DNA of 64,000 bases from Adiantum capillus-veneris (lineage: Eukaryota > Streptophyta > Polypodiopsida > Polypodiales > Pteridaceae): positions 7,916,648 to 7,980,647 of the forward strand of contig CM043968.1 in assembly GCA_014529385.2 (NCBI GenBank), given 5' to 3'. A model generated the notes under the pieces. It was not told the DNA's origin. It searched no databases and worked only from the letters and a program-made list of their open reading frames with translations. Numbering within the stretch: position 1 is the first letter of the stretch; the number at the start of each line of letters is the position of its first letter. A program made the translations under genes and the position numbers. Positions 11,960 through 23,409 of the stretch are shown here, one piece after another.

Positions 11960-12855
11960 AACAAAGGAAAATAATAACAAAGACGAGAATGAAGCCAATG
12001 GGGTGAACAAAAACAAGAATAAAAACCGACACAAATCACTGCAACTGTGGAAACCATGTATAAATTTGAGGCTACTGTTGACAATCATCAGCTTCCTTCA
12101 AAGCAAGTCACAAAGACGCAATTGCCTATTTCAGTGAACACCTCGAAAACTACCCACTCATGGCCACACCGAAAGATAAAGTAGATATGGGTACCTAAAG
12201 GGACAACTGGACAAGAATGTTCTATGCCAAACACAATAGACATTAGATGCAAAGTCTGAATACCTAAAGGAACTCCATGAGTTCATGGGAAGTTCATTTA
12301 GCTTCCAAAAGTTCAACTACAATTATCCAAATTTCCAAAAAAATCTACCCTAGTAACCCCAATGAATCAAATTGTCAAGTGGGATAAGTAGTTGCCATTG
12401 CCACATATACGACAAAGCAAAACAAAGTGGATACCAAAGCGCAAAGAGTGGCAACAACTCCCACCATAGAAATGGATTCCAAAAAAATAGGGCCCAACAC
12501 TACAACCACGTAAACCAAGGGAGTCCAAAGTCATAACCCAAGAATGGCGGCCGCTACTTCAATCAAAATCTCCAACAGCCTTCAAAAATTCGCCAATGAG
12601 CTCTTGAATTACAACTCTTACTACATGAGACATGCTCATTGACAACCACACAGGTCAACCTTGCAATCGAATTCCCTTAAGCAGTTCGCTTAAGATCCAC
12701 CTCTTGCACATCATCAATTTTTCCATGCATTGACTGCGTATGCATACGTAGGGCCCTTTACATGGCCTTGCATTAGGCACCGCTTTATGACCATGCATAA
12801 CACACCGTTGATGACACACTATCATCCAGGAGGACTCAAACTAGGAGGAGGGAGG

Positions 12856-12860
<5 letters not shown>
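11960..12860 (+). pseudogene. Element 1 pol tail with repeated KW[VI]PK-like motifs
   Basis: Broken reading frames carry several copies of a short motif: IWVPKG (about 12186), IPKGT (about 12262), KWIPKR (about 12427) and KWIPKK (about 12472). The same KWVP element occurs once in each ORF2 (near 16553 and 46931). No known domain is recognised. The segment ends at the G-rich stretch 12841-12855. Confidence 0.45.
12841..12855 (+). other. Purine-rich tract after element 1 pol
   Basis: CTAGGAGGAGGGAGG resembles the CTAGGAGGGGTGG stretch at the corresponding place in element 2 (43578-43590) and the purine tract before the 49452 LTR. It may be an internal or relic polypurine tract, or simply the Gly-rich C-terminus (HPGG-LKLGGG). 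Confidence 0.4.
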
Positions 12861-14350
<1,490 letters not shown>

Positions 14351-15243
14351 TGAAAAAATCATGTTTCTCCCTCACTACCTTGTACCCGATGATGTTGTGA
14401 GTTGCACACTTGACCCCATGACCAGCTAAGGGTAACATCCACTTTTGAAAGAGATCAACTAAATCGGGGAGACTTGGGATGCTTTATGAAAAAATTTCCC
14501 ATGCACAAGCCCCTAACCCTAAGCTTGACCAGTGGACATAACTCCAAATACAAAACAATATCATTAGCTAGCTTGCAAACACTAAGAATAAGGTGGGGTA
14601 TAAAGAATTTCACTTGGTTCAGAAGCAGAATGCAAGAAGTAGTGCAAAAATCATGATTTTTGCATGACAAAGTCAATCTGCAACCAAACAGTAGAATTAG
14701 AGTTGTACCAGTCACATCCTAGCTGATCAAGATCCATTTCAAGACTATCACACCTAGTGGGAAAGTGCAAAGCCCTACATGCAAGCTAAAGGCCGAGCCA
14801 AATTCTTGAAACTTACCTAACTCCTGGCCAAAGGGTCAAAATCAGCATGCAAAAGAAGGAATAATCTCTACGAAATGTAAGAAGCACACCCACCAAGTCT
14901 AGTGGCAAACATGGACCTAAAGTGGAAAAAGGTGCAAAAATTGAAGTTTTTGCAGGTAGAGTGTTGTCAGCAACTACAAAAGCAAGGCAATCTTGGGTAC
15001 AAAATTGAAGGAGCATATGGAATATCCCTATGAAGCCAAAATGAAAGAAAAATCACATCCACATCAACCATGAGTTAGACACTGGAAGCAAATTATTGAA
15101 ACCTTGCCTGCGATTAAAACTCTCATCCAAAATCACACCAAATCATGTGGGCCTAATAAAAGTTGTAAACATAAAGTTCATGTAGTTTGCACTTCAAAAA
15201 ACTCACCGAGACATAGGTCTTAGCAAAAAACACGATTTTTTGT
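14351..15243 (+). repeat. Second palindrome array of element 1, upstream of ORF2
   Basis: Copies: degenerate at 14351-14368 (core ATCATG at 14358), a perfect 22-bp palindrome at 14643-14664 (half TGCAAAAATCA), one at 14933-14954 with the arms intact but the core mutated to TTGAAG, and one at 15222-15243 (core CACGAT). Spacing between copies is about 292, 290 and 289 bp. The arms are the same as in the leader array of this element. The array ends about 150 bp before ORF2. Confidence 0.85.
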
Positions 15244-15390
15244 CATTGAAAATTGAGAATTTTCAATTGTTGAGATTCTGCATCATTTATACATAAGTTT
15301 TGAACAATTGGAACATTAATCAGCTAGTCAACAACATGACAAAGAAGGATGCATCATTTCACTCTCTAATTAAGCTTTGAACTATGACAA

Positions 15391-16989
15391 TTGTCCACAG
15401 GAGTGAAAAAGCCCGAAGCTAAAAGAGAAGCGAAGAGAATGAGTTGCAAGAAGAAGCTCGAGCAAATTCCACCATTCACCTTGCTCAAGGAATCTCTCAA
15501 GGAGGCCTCTACTTACATAGAAAGAGAAAGGTTTGAGCTCTTCGTAGGAGTAGCGATCTATGAAGCAACATAGAGAGACACTGAAAACAATGTAGTGACC
15601 ATCCCCATGATCCCTCGAGAGGCCTGCAACTTGGCAATCAAGAGGTCCATCGAAGAAGACTTGGAAAAGACGGATTTGCTCAACTATTTCCATTTGCCCC
15701 CTGCGGAGTCGACATTCAGAGAGCCCATGAGCTCTACACTAGCATCACAGAGGAGGGGACAACAAAAATTTCCACTCTCGACAATGACAAAGTCCAGTTC
15801 AAGATCACATATGAACATATTTATGAAGCCCTGAAGCTATCAGACTAAGGAGCCATTATGAAAGGGAAGAAGGAAATGGGAACGAAATTGTTTGCGAAAA
15901 AGGGAGTTTCTACCACCTTTGCATACATGACATGCCGGGAAGCAAAACTGCCCACGTGCATGTTCATGCAATTCTTCCATATCGACAACAAACAACCAGG
16001 AAGGTATACAACACCTACCATACAGTAGAAGCAACATACACCAGGGACTATCGACAAACAACTAGGATGGTATACCACACCCAAACATACAATAGCAACA
16101 ACCTACACATGGGCCTACTAGAAAACAACTCCAATGACCATTGACCATTCCCAATTTCGAGGCTTGAGTTGTTGACAAAGAAAAAGAAACATGCTAATCT
16201 CACCTACCTATAAGCCCCCAAAGTTCTAACAAGGATCGCATATCAAGCTATTGGAGCAGCTCTAGCCCTCCCAAAAGGTCCCACACCGAACAAATGGATT
16301 TGGCTTCAAGAAGAAGACAATGAGGAGGAAATAACTAAATTCAGGTCAACTGAGACCACTGCTAGAACATGCTCCAAATGGAAAGAACAAGAGTGGGATC
16401 CTCCAAAGAAGAGCAAGTAGACCGGAAGGGTAAAAAACCAATACCAATGCCAAAACCAAGCAAGGAGGAGAAAGCTCAGAAGCAAGCCCGCAAGGAAAGG
16501 CTAACAGAGGAGTTCAAAAAGAGACAAGTAGATGAGGGGGACTTTGCAAAAAAGTGGGTGCCACACAAAATTTGCACCAAAAACTCGTCGGCACCCCCTG
16601 TCACTCAAGAGCAACTAGAAGCAATGTGGGCACAAATGGAGCAAGAGAAGCTAGTAGAAGAAGAAGTGCAAAAAGCCATAGAGGATGCAAAGAGAATAGA
16701 GGACATGCCAGAGTTGGATAGCTCCACAAGAAGTTCTCACTCCGGCTCTGACGACAAACCTCAAGGAGATTTTGGGTTTGATAACACACACACTCAAGAT
16801 TCCCAACCCAAAACCTTGCAAGGGCAGGGCACACAAAGAAAAAAAAAAGATCATAATAGCTACCTCAAGTCACAAGATCTGTATGTAGTCACAGAAGAAA
16901 TACGACGACTAGTGCCAATTCCCTCCATATCAACACATCAATGGAGCATGGTCGACCCTTACTACCAGGACATCACCAGCTACTCTTGA
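15391..16989 (+). pseudogene. Element 1 ORF2 (env-position ORF of unknown function), broken
   Basis: Three blocks align with ORF2 of element 2. The first is a Lys-rich N-terminus (KREAKRMSCKKKLEQIP). The second is a conserved domain, ELYTSITEEGTTKIST... ITYEHIYEALKLS at about 15725-15847, matching YKLLSTIKEDGSAQIS... ITKEIVAEALRLS. The third is a charged segment 16369-16989 with KKWVPH, Gln/Glu/Lys-rich coiled-coil-like sequence and an acidic Ser-rich tail. There is a stop at 15571-15573 and at least two frameshifts. The C-terminal half present in element 2 is absent. No known domain is recognised. Its place after pol recalls the extra 3' ORFs of Athila- and Grande-type elements. Confidence 0.65.
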
Positions 16990-17370
16990 CAATTTTTTTA
17001 AAATTATGTCCCCCCTATCCAAAATTACTATTCTTGGACAAGCCTTTGGGTGCACTAATTTCATGCAGGGGTGACACCATTTACTATTGACATTTCTTTT
17101 AAAGAGTGTTCTCGACGCAAAACTAGTATGTTTGGATAAACCTTTGCTTCCACTATTTTTGCACAAGGTAAACACCAATTTTACTTGAAAATTATTGTGA
17201 GGGTGACCCTATGAGAAATTAGTATGCTAAGATAGGCCTTGTACTATTTTTGAGACCATCAACTCTTGAACATTTTTTTGTGAGGGTGTCCTCCAATGCA
17301 AAATTAGTATGTTAGAATAAGCCTCCAAATGCATTATTTTTGTGTAGGAGCGACACCCATTGACTCTTAT
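16986..17370 (+). repeat. Four degenerate ~100-bp tandem repeats after ORF2
   Basis: Units start near 16986, 17084, 17187 and 17267. Shared blocks are TTGACATTT..., AAAATTAGTATGTT-GGATAAGCCT, and CACTATTTTTGTGCA-GGG-GACACC. Tandem repeats between the last ORF and the 3' LTR are known from plant Ogre/Tat-like elements. Confidence 0.75.
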
Positions 17371-17652
17371 TATTTTTTTCCTTATACTTTGGTTGATAAT
17401 ATAGGACTGACATTAATTAATGGCAAGGGAAAAACAAACCGCTAGGAAAAACCCTAGAGAAGAAGTTAAGTGGGAGGAACTACCCAATGAGCCAAATAAA
17501 TAAGACAAATCAAAGCAAGAAAAAAGGGTTGTAGGTTAAAAGAAACCACCCAAAAAAGGAGCTAATATCAAGCTCCCACTTCCAAAGAAGAGAATATTTT
17601 CTCAAAAAGTGAAATGCTTGAGGGAGAGTAGGAGAACACAAAAGGCTCTCGT
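17371..17652 (+). other. Non-coding remnant before reverse LTR
   Basis: Purine-rich sequence without a recognisable gene. It may include the remaining 3' end of element 1. Confidence 0.4.
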
Positions 17653-18297
17653 TGTGTCAATTCCTAGGCTACCTTTTTAGAGGCTTTGTAGGTAGGTTGC
17701 AAAGCAATTCAAGATAGATATGAGGTGGAAAAAGAGTGCCTTTGATTGTATGTAAGAGGCTACTGAAGACTTTTGATTAAGGTCCTCTAAGATTGGAATG
17801 AGTTGGATCGCTTTGATAGCTATTCCAAAGTTACACGCAAAGTAATTGATTAGGTTCAAACTTTAGATTACCAGATGATGGATTTAGATTGCAAATGACC
17901 AGATGACAAATGAGCAATTGAAATAAAATTAAATAGACCACTAGAATTGTATTCGAATTTAGATAATGATTTGAAATACAAGAGTTCAAAGAATAGATCA
18001 CTAGAAGATTAATTAATTTGGAAAGTAAAACTGGTAAAGGTCTCAACATTGAATGCTCCTAAGCTTCACAAGATACAAGAGGCTATACTAAAGAGTTTCA
18101 AGAGTGAAGAGCCTCAAGTCAAGAGTCCCCAAAATGAGACTAGTATGTCCTATTTATAGTTGTCCACACTAAAGTCTGAGTCTAGACTTGTCGCATAGTC
18201 ACACAAAATTGAGTCACTGATGTTGACTTTGTCAAGTAACTTGTCCAAGTAAACCCCCATGCAAGGCATCTCTAAGAGCCGGTTCCCACCTTCTACA
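17653..18297 (-). repeat. Reverse-oriented LTR with polypurine tract
   Basis: Read on the minus strand, a purine tract (18298-18319, AAAAAAGGGGAGA) abuts TGTAGAAGGTGGG, a typical 3' LTR start. A TATA box (CTATAAATA, plus-strand 18151-18159) lies about 140 bp inside. The other end is placed at GACACA (17653), which is less certain. No partner LTR was found, so this may be a solo or truncated element. Confidence 0.5.
18151..18159 (-). promoter_or_regulatory. TATA box in reverse LTR
   Basis: CTATAAATA on the minus strand lies about 140 bp after the proposed LTR start and follows a C/T-poor U3 region. Confidence 0.5.
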
Positions 18298-18319
18298 TCT
18301 CCCCTTTTTTGAATTTTTT

Positions 18320-19130
18320 CATATACAGAATTTGAGATTCTGATTTGGCTTCACCACTTTTGCTTATGCATAGGCATTGACGGCTTCTTAGAGATAGTTC
18401 TCAGATACAATTTTATGCACATAGGGGTAGTTCATAGGTTCTTTTGACACAACAAATCTACAAGTACCTTTGATAGGTGTTTACAGGCATTTTAGTGATT
18501 TTTGTGCCGATGCATGACCCATGAGAGTGTTTGTGCTCTATTGAGAGCATTTTACGCTGACTTTTGTCATTTTTTGCTTGCACATTTGTTGGCACCTATT
18601 TGAGTGCATGCCTTGTGCTTAATAGTACTTGTTTATGACTCATGTATGGCATTGTTTTACTGCAAATACTATCACTATACATTGTTGTGGAGCCTGTTTT
18701 GGCTTGATTTGGTAGTCTTGGCCATTTCTAAGACTCTATCTAGAAGAGTTATTTTTGAGACTATGGCTGGTCATGTCTGCATAGCCTTTTGTGAGGGTTG
18801 TGCATGAGGTCTTTTGAAGCCGAGCACTACCAGCCGGGTTACCTAGTGTGAGGTGGATTAGGTTGCTAGAGATCCTTATTCGTGGCCTTGCCATAGGATA
18901 TGTATACAAGGGTATAGGTGCTTTTGATGCCAAGTTAGCAACCTTTTGATAGTGTTTTTTTAGTAGTATATGCCACTTGATGCCTATCAATACTCTTTTA
19001 CAATTTATGCATTAATATGCTGAGTTTTTGGCTGAGATTTTGATCTTTGAATAGAAGGTACTCTGCCAAAAAAATTGCAATTTTTTTGCCATAAATCCTT
19101 AGTCTCAATTTCTTGCATTTGCACTTATCA
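18320..19130. other. Non-coding interval upstream of copia gag
   Basis: No gene seen. A near-palindrome of As and Ts around TTGCAA occurs at about 19062-19090, just upstream of the copia gag. The copia 5' LTR and primer-binding site are not recognisable here. Confidence 0.5.
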
Positions 19131-19134
19131 ATTA

Positions 19135-19920
19135 TGACTGAACTTTTTGAGAAAGAAGAGTATTATATCAAGAAGTTTGATGGCACAACCTTCATGATAT
19201 GAAAGCAACATATGCTTTATGTATTAGTCAATAAGAGCCTTGCAGCGCCATCAAAAGAGCATAAAAAGGGTGTTTACACTGATGATCAATGGGAGGAGCT
19301 TGATACTTGTGCCATGGTGACGATTCACATGCACCTTGGTGAGTCTATTTTCTTTATTATTATGGACAAGACTAGTGGAAAGGAATTATGGGAGTCATTA
19401 TTCTCAGCTTGGGATGGCAACAGTGCATCAACTAAAGTTTTTCTTATGAAGAAACTCATGCGTTTGAACATGAAAGAGGGTAGCATTGTGAGTTCATACT
19501 TGAATAAGTTCAATGGCTTGTATTTGCACTTTATATCTAAGGGACTCAGCTTTGATGATGAAATGAAAGCTATTTCTTGCTATGTTCTTTGCCTGCATTG
19601 TGGGACACGTTTAACACTATCGTTGGTAACTCCATCCTAAGGGAAAGCTTGTTTTTGTAACGTTACTAGTGCTTTTCTCATGGAAGAGAATAGATATCAG
19701 TTTCTTGATACTAGTGGGCATCACAGAAAGCTTGTTTTTGTAACGTTACTAGTGCTTTTCTCACCGAAGAGAATAGATATCAGTCTCTTGATACTAGTGG
19801 GCATTGTGATGCATATACAGACCAAAGGTAGAGAGGTCGTAGTCATAGTTGCGGTTGGTCATAGGATCGCAAGAATTCTCATAGCAAGAGTCATAGATGT
19901 GACCTATGAATGTTGAATTC
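19135..19920 (+). pseudogene. copia gag
   Basis: The start MTELFEKEEYYIKKFDGTTF resembles copia gag N-termini (F-G-NF-WK). KELWESLFSAWDGNSASTKVFLMKKLMRLNMKEGSIVSSYLNKFN is the UBN2-type gag core (LW--L---Y---S---K--L---L--LKM-EG-SV-E-L--F). A stop interrupts near 19199. The C-terminal part, ENRYQSLDTSGHCDAYT and the Arg/Ser-rich RGRSHS...SKSHRCD, precedes a zinc knuckle that is no longer intact. An 83-bp tandem duplication lies in this part. Confidence 0.8.
19643..19808 (+). repeat. 83-bp tandem duplication in copia gag
   Basis: Copies 19643-19725 and 19726-19808 are nearly identical (GAAAGCTTGTTTTTGTAACG...). The unit length is not a multiple of three, so it shifts the frame. Confidence 0.9.
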
Positions 19921-20161
19921 TATCATTTCCACAAGAACATCCATTTGAAGTAATATTCCACAGTTTGCAATGTGAAAAGGGTAAAGACATTGTCAAGTCT
20001 GACCCTCCTAAGAGAAGCGTGGAGATCAAGGAGCTCAATGTGGTTGAGTCTCCACCACCTGAGGTTTTTCCTCACGTGTTGCAGCCATTAGATGTCTTGA
20101 TATTCATTGCTGATTTGAGTCCATATGCATTATTGGCTCTTGATGAGTATTATGTGAAAAA

Positions 20162-20776
20162 CTAGATCATTGACTCAGGTTCAATTTCCATCTTACTCCT
20201 CATAGGGAATGGTTCTCTAGCTATGCTCCTATGCATGGTTCGGTCAAGCTAGGTGACTCATATCAGCTTGCCAGTTGTGGCATTGCAGATGTGAAGTTAT
20301 GTATGTGTAATGGCACTAAGTTTATGCTTCAAGGTGTGAGACATATGCCAAAGTTGACTAAGAGCTTAGTGTCAACCTGTCAACTTGATGATTTGGGCTA
20401 TACTATAATTTTTGGCAATGGTTCTTGGATGGTCTACAAGGGAAATTTGGTCATCTTGAAGGGCCAAAATCCTGGCCCATTGTACTCTTTTTATGTCTCT
20501 TTATTGGGAGATGGAGAGATGGGCTATTATTTCTGGTACCCGGATTCTAGAACAGTCATCCATAACTCACAAGTAATCTTTAATGATTCAAAGATGCACA
20601 AACAACTTGTCAAAGAGGTTGAGTATCGCAAGGATAGATTTGAGTATGTAGCCTCAAGTGAGATCAAACAAATACTTCAGTCTACTAGTGATGTTCCTAC
20701 CACCAGTAGTGCTTCAGAGAGAGTAGAGTCAACCAATCAAGTGGTGAGGTTATTTACAAGTCTCTCATCCCCTTGA
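20162..20776 (+). pseudogene. copia protease fused across an integrase deletion
   Basis: A readable IDSGS...HLTPHREWFSSYAP block is the copia protease active site (D-S-G). GVRHMPKLTKSLVSTCQLDDLGY follows, typical of the protease C-terminus. From GPLYSFYVSLLGDGEMGYYFWYPDSRTVIHNSQVIFND the sequence is already the post-integrase linker (GYR-WDP-SR-VI-SRDV-FNE). GAG-pre-integrase and the integrase core are missing, with the junction near 20510-20530. Confidence 0.75.
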
Positions 20777-20779
20777 GAA

Positions 20780-21830
20780 TATTCAACCAGGGTTAGACTA
20801 TTTGTTGGTCAGTGATTGCAAGGAGCCTAGTTGATACCAAGAGGCTATTCAAATGAAAGATATTGTGAAGTGGGAGTAGGCAATACAATCAGAGTGTTAC
20901 TCAATTACGGCAAATGATACTTGGGGAACACGCAGAGTTGCCAAAGGCCAAACAAGCCTTGCCTTGCAAATGGGTATACAGCAAAAGATCCCAAACCTAA
21001 GTGTAAGGCTTGATTGGTAACTAAAGGATTCAAGCAGAAGAAAGGTGTGGACATTGATGAGATTTTTTCTCCAGTAGTCAAGATAACTACATTGCATCTT
21101 GCACTTTGATTAGATTTTCTCTCTAGTAGTCAAGATGACTACATTGCATCTTGCACTTCAATGAGATTTTCTCTCTAGTAGTTAAGATGGCTACATTGCA
21201 TCTTGCACTTGGACTAGTAGACACTGAGGACATGGAACTTGTCTAGATGGATGTGAAGACAGTTTTCCTTCATGGGGATCTAAAAGAAGACTTCTACAGG
21301 AAACAACCAAAAGGTTTTGAAGTTGAACCTATAAAGCCTATGAGGGCAGAAGTGGCATGTAGATTGCATAAGGCATTATATGTCCTAAAGCAATGCTTGA
21401 GACAGTGGTACCAAAATTTTGACAGGTACCGACCCTAGAAGACCAATGCTTGTATACCCAAAAGTTGAATGATGGTTCACTTATCATCTTGATACTTTAT
21501 GTCAATGACATGGTTATTTCCAGGAAGTCTAAAGAGGAGATGCTATCTTGAAGAAGTCACTTAGCCATGTAGTTTTCTATGAATGATTCGGGAAATTCAA
21601 GTCACTTGCTTGGTATGCGTATGAAGAGGGATAGTAACGTGGAATACTGGAGCTATCTAAAGAGACATAAATCCACAAGGCTTGGAATGTTTTAACATGC
21701 AGGGGGGGAAAGCTACATTGAGTACCCCAATGCAAACATATGCAAAACTTAACAAGAATGATACTCCCAAATTCGATGATGAGAAAAAGCAAACAAAAAA
21801 GGTGCCATATTTTTAGCAATATGTAGTTTT
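20780..21830 (+). pseudogene. copia reverse transcriptase with YVND active site
   Basis: Frameshifted blocks: EAIQMKD...[38 protein letters not shown] (20920-21090), MDVKTVFLHGDLKEDFYRKQPKGFEV (21247-21320), and HKALYVLKQ--RQWYQNFD. The catalytic box reads LIILILYVNDMVISRKS at 21480-21525: YVND instead of YVDD, an Asp-to-Asn change expected to abolish catalysis. A 52-bp triplication splits the domain. Confidence 0.85.
21061..21216 (+). repeat. 52-bp tandem triplication inside copia RT
   Basis: Three units start at 21061, 21113 and 21165 (GATTTT-TCTC--GTAGTCAAGAT-ACTACATTGCATCTTGCACTT). The ancestral single copy encodes [16 protein letters not shown]. Confidence 0.92.
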
Positions 21831-21959
21831 ATGTAGGACATGGTAGCCACCAGATTAGACATTGCATTTGCAGTGGAAGTGGTTAGCAAATTTATGGAAA
21901 ATCTCTGCAGGAATTAGTGAAGCACATTCTCTCATACCTTGAGGGTACATCAAGCAAGT

Positions 21960-22700
21960 GCTTATGCCTTGTTAACAATGATGCATCCATAGTGGGTTAT
22001 ACAGATGCGTACGATGCAAGTTGTGTGGATAATTGAAGATCTATGTTTGGCTATGTATTCTTATTTACTGGAGCAACAATGTCATGGAGATCATGTCTCC
22101 AAGATTGCACTTCATCTTCCACCATAGAGGCAAAGTATTTTGTAGCTTTTGGTGCTAGCAAGGAAGTTGTATGGTTAGCTCTTCTAGTGGGAGAGCTTTG
22201 GCATTTATCAGATTCCACTGTTGCATTGTGATAGTTAGAGTGCTAATGTGTTACACAGATAATGTGGACAATGCAGGTTGTGTGGATAGTGTGGAGGATC
22301 TATGTTTGGCTATGTATTCCTGTTTCTTGGAGCAACCATGTCATGGAGATCATGTCTCTAGGATTGCACTTCATCTTCCAGCATAGAGGTAGAGTATGTT
22401 GCAGCTTTTGGTGTTAGCAAGGAAGTTGTACGGTTAGCTCATTTAGTGAGAGACCTTGTCATTTATCAGACTCTAGTGTTGCATTATGATAGTTAGAGTG
22501 CTATTGTGTTAGCAAAGAGCCTTTCACTCCAAGTCAAAACACATAGAGGTCAGGTATCATGTGATACGGGACATATTGGATAACCGCCCATTGAGATAGT
22601 CAAGATTCATATAGATGACAACCCTACATATGCAATCACAAAGAGCTTAGCCTCAAAGTGGTTTGCACATTGGATTGAGATGATGGTTGTAAGGTGAAGC
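21960..22700 (+). pseudogene. copia RNase H, partly duplicated
   Basis: SIVGYTDAYDASCVDN-RSMFGYVFLFTGATMSWRSCLQDCTSSSTIEAKYFVAFGASKEVVWL is the copia RNase H (GY-D-D-A---D-RRST-GYVF--G---SW-S--Q----ST-EAEY-A---A-KE--WL). A second copy of the same region follows at about 22259-22517. The end, HIEVRYHVIRDILDN...DDNPTYAITKSLASKWFAHWIEM, matches the copia C-terminus. Confidence 0.85.
22000..22517 (+). repeat. 259-bp tandem duplication of the RNase H region
   Basis: CTATGTTTGGCTATGTATTC occurs at 22041 and 22300, 259 bp apart, with flanking sequence alike over the whole unit. The two copies have diverged, so this is older than the 83-bp duplication in gag. Confidence 0.88.
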
Positions 22701-22769
22701 CACTAGAAGTCTTCATGGTTGTATATATTGTATACAACATACATAGGCCACTTGGGCCACGTTGCCTTC

Positions 22770-22960
22770 AAGTGGGAGATTGTTGGGGTTCAGACCAACT
22801 GGCTAGACACCTACTACATTACTAACCCATTGCTAAATTACTTTTTATTTATACAAAAAGATAAGGATCATGAGGTAATATTATCCTCACCGTGCTTCAC
22901 CCACTCTGCACTCTTGCTCTCTATCTCACAACCCTACACGCTCGCACGCATCTGAATACC
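22770..22960 (+). repeat. Polypurine tract and start of copia 3' LTR
   Basis: AAGTGGGAGAT immediately followed by TGTTGGGG at 22781 is the usual copia polypurine-tract/LTR junction. The LTR end is uncertain, perhaps near 22960. Confidence 0.65.
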
Positions 22961-22989
22961 AGGGTAGTAGTTCATGGACAAGGCATACA

Positions 22990-23400
22990 TCAAAAAAAGG
23001 GAGCATGAAACATCCTCAATATAGTCAGGGTGGCATACATTAAAAAAAGGGAGTCTAACACATCCTCAATAAAGTTTAGCACAATTTGGTTTTCTTGCCA
23101 CATTATCTTCTTGAGGACTCCGACTGGATGGGAGAAACTCTTTAGGGCTTGTTTTTGCTCTTTGATCATCATTTTGGCAAGCTTGCTTCTCCTGTTGGAT
23201 GCACTATTTCCAACCAAAGTAGCTACTATGTGGTCCAAGACCCTTCTGGTGATCCATAATTTCAGCAATGTTCCTTTGAACTCAATCCTAATGTTTTGCA
23301 TACACCTGTCAGTTGGACTAGCAATACTTCTAGCTAAATGCCCAAACTTTGCACGTTCATCATTGTGAGCTTTTGTGTCTGAGAATTCCTTGAGTGTCAA
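22990..23400 (-). CDS. Unrecognised 136-codon open frame
   Basis: An open frame of 136 codons, rich in Lys/Arg and Leu, with no motif I recognise. Its C-terminal end lies in a ~50-bp direct repeat (22982 and 23031, GGCATACAT...AAAAAAAGGGAG). A plus-strand frame of 112 codons overlaps it almost fully. It lies just beyond the reverse-strand integrase relic in the same orientation, so it may be a 3' part of that element. It may well not be a gene. Confidence 0.2.
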   Translation of the reverse strand: MTLKEFSDTKAHNDERAKFGHLARSIASPTDRCMQNIRIEFKGTLLKLWITRRVLDHIVATLVGNSASNRRSKLAKMMIKEQKQALKSFSHPVGVLKKIMWQENQIVLNFIEDVLDSLFLMYATLTILRMFHAPFF

Positions 23401-23409
23401 CCTATGTAA

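Larger units (their letters stand above)
19135..22960 (+). mobile_element. Decayed Ty1/copia element with 3' LTR start
   Basis: The order is gag, protease, (integrase deleted), RT, RNase H, polypurine tract and LTR start. It carries three internal tandem duplications, an integrase deletion and an altered RT active site. The 5' LTR is not found. Confidence 0.8.

Noticed and set aside
19062-19090. A/T-rich near-palindrome as another copy of the leader palindrome family
   Set aside because: Its centre is TTGCAA instead of ATCRYGAT, it is a single copy and it belongs to a copia context; probably coincidental.
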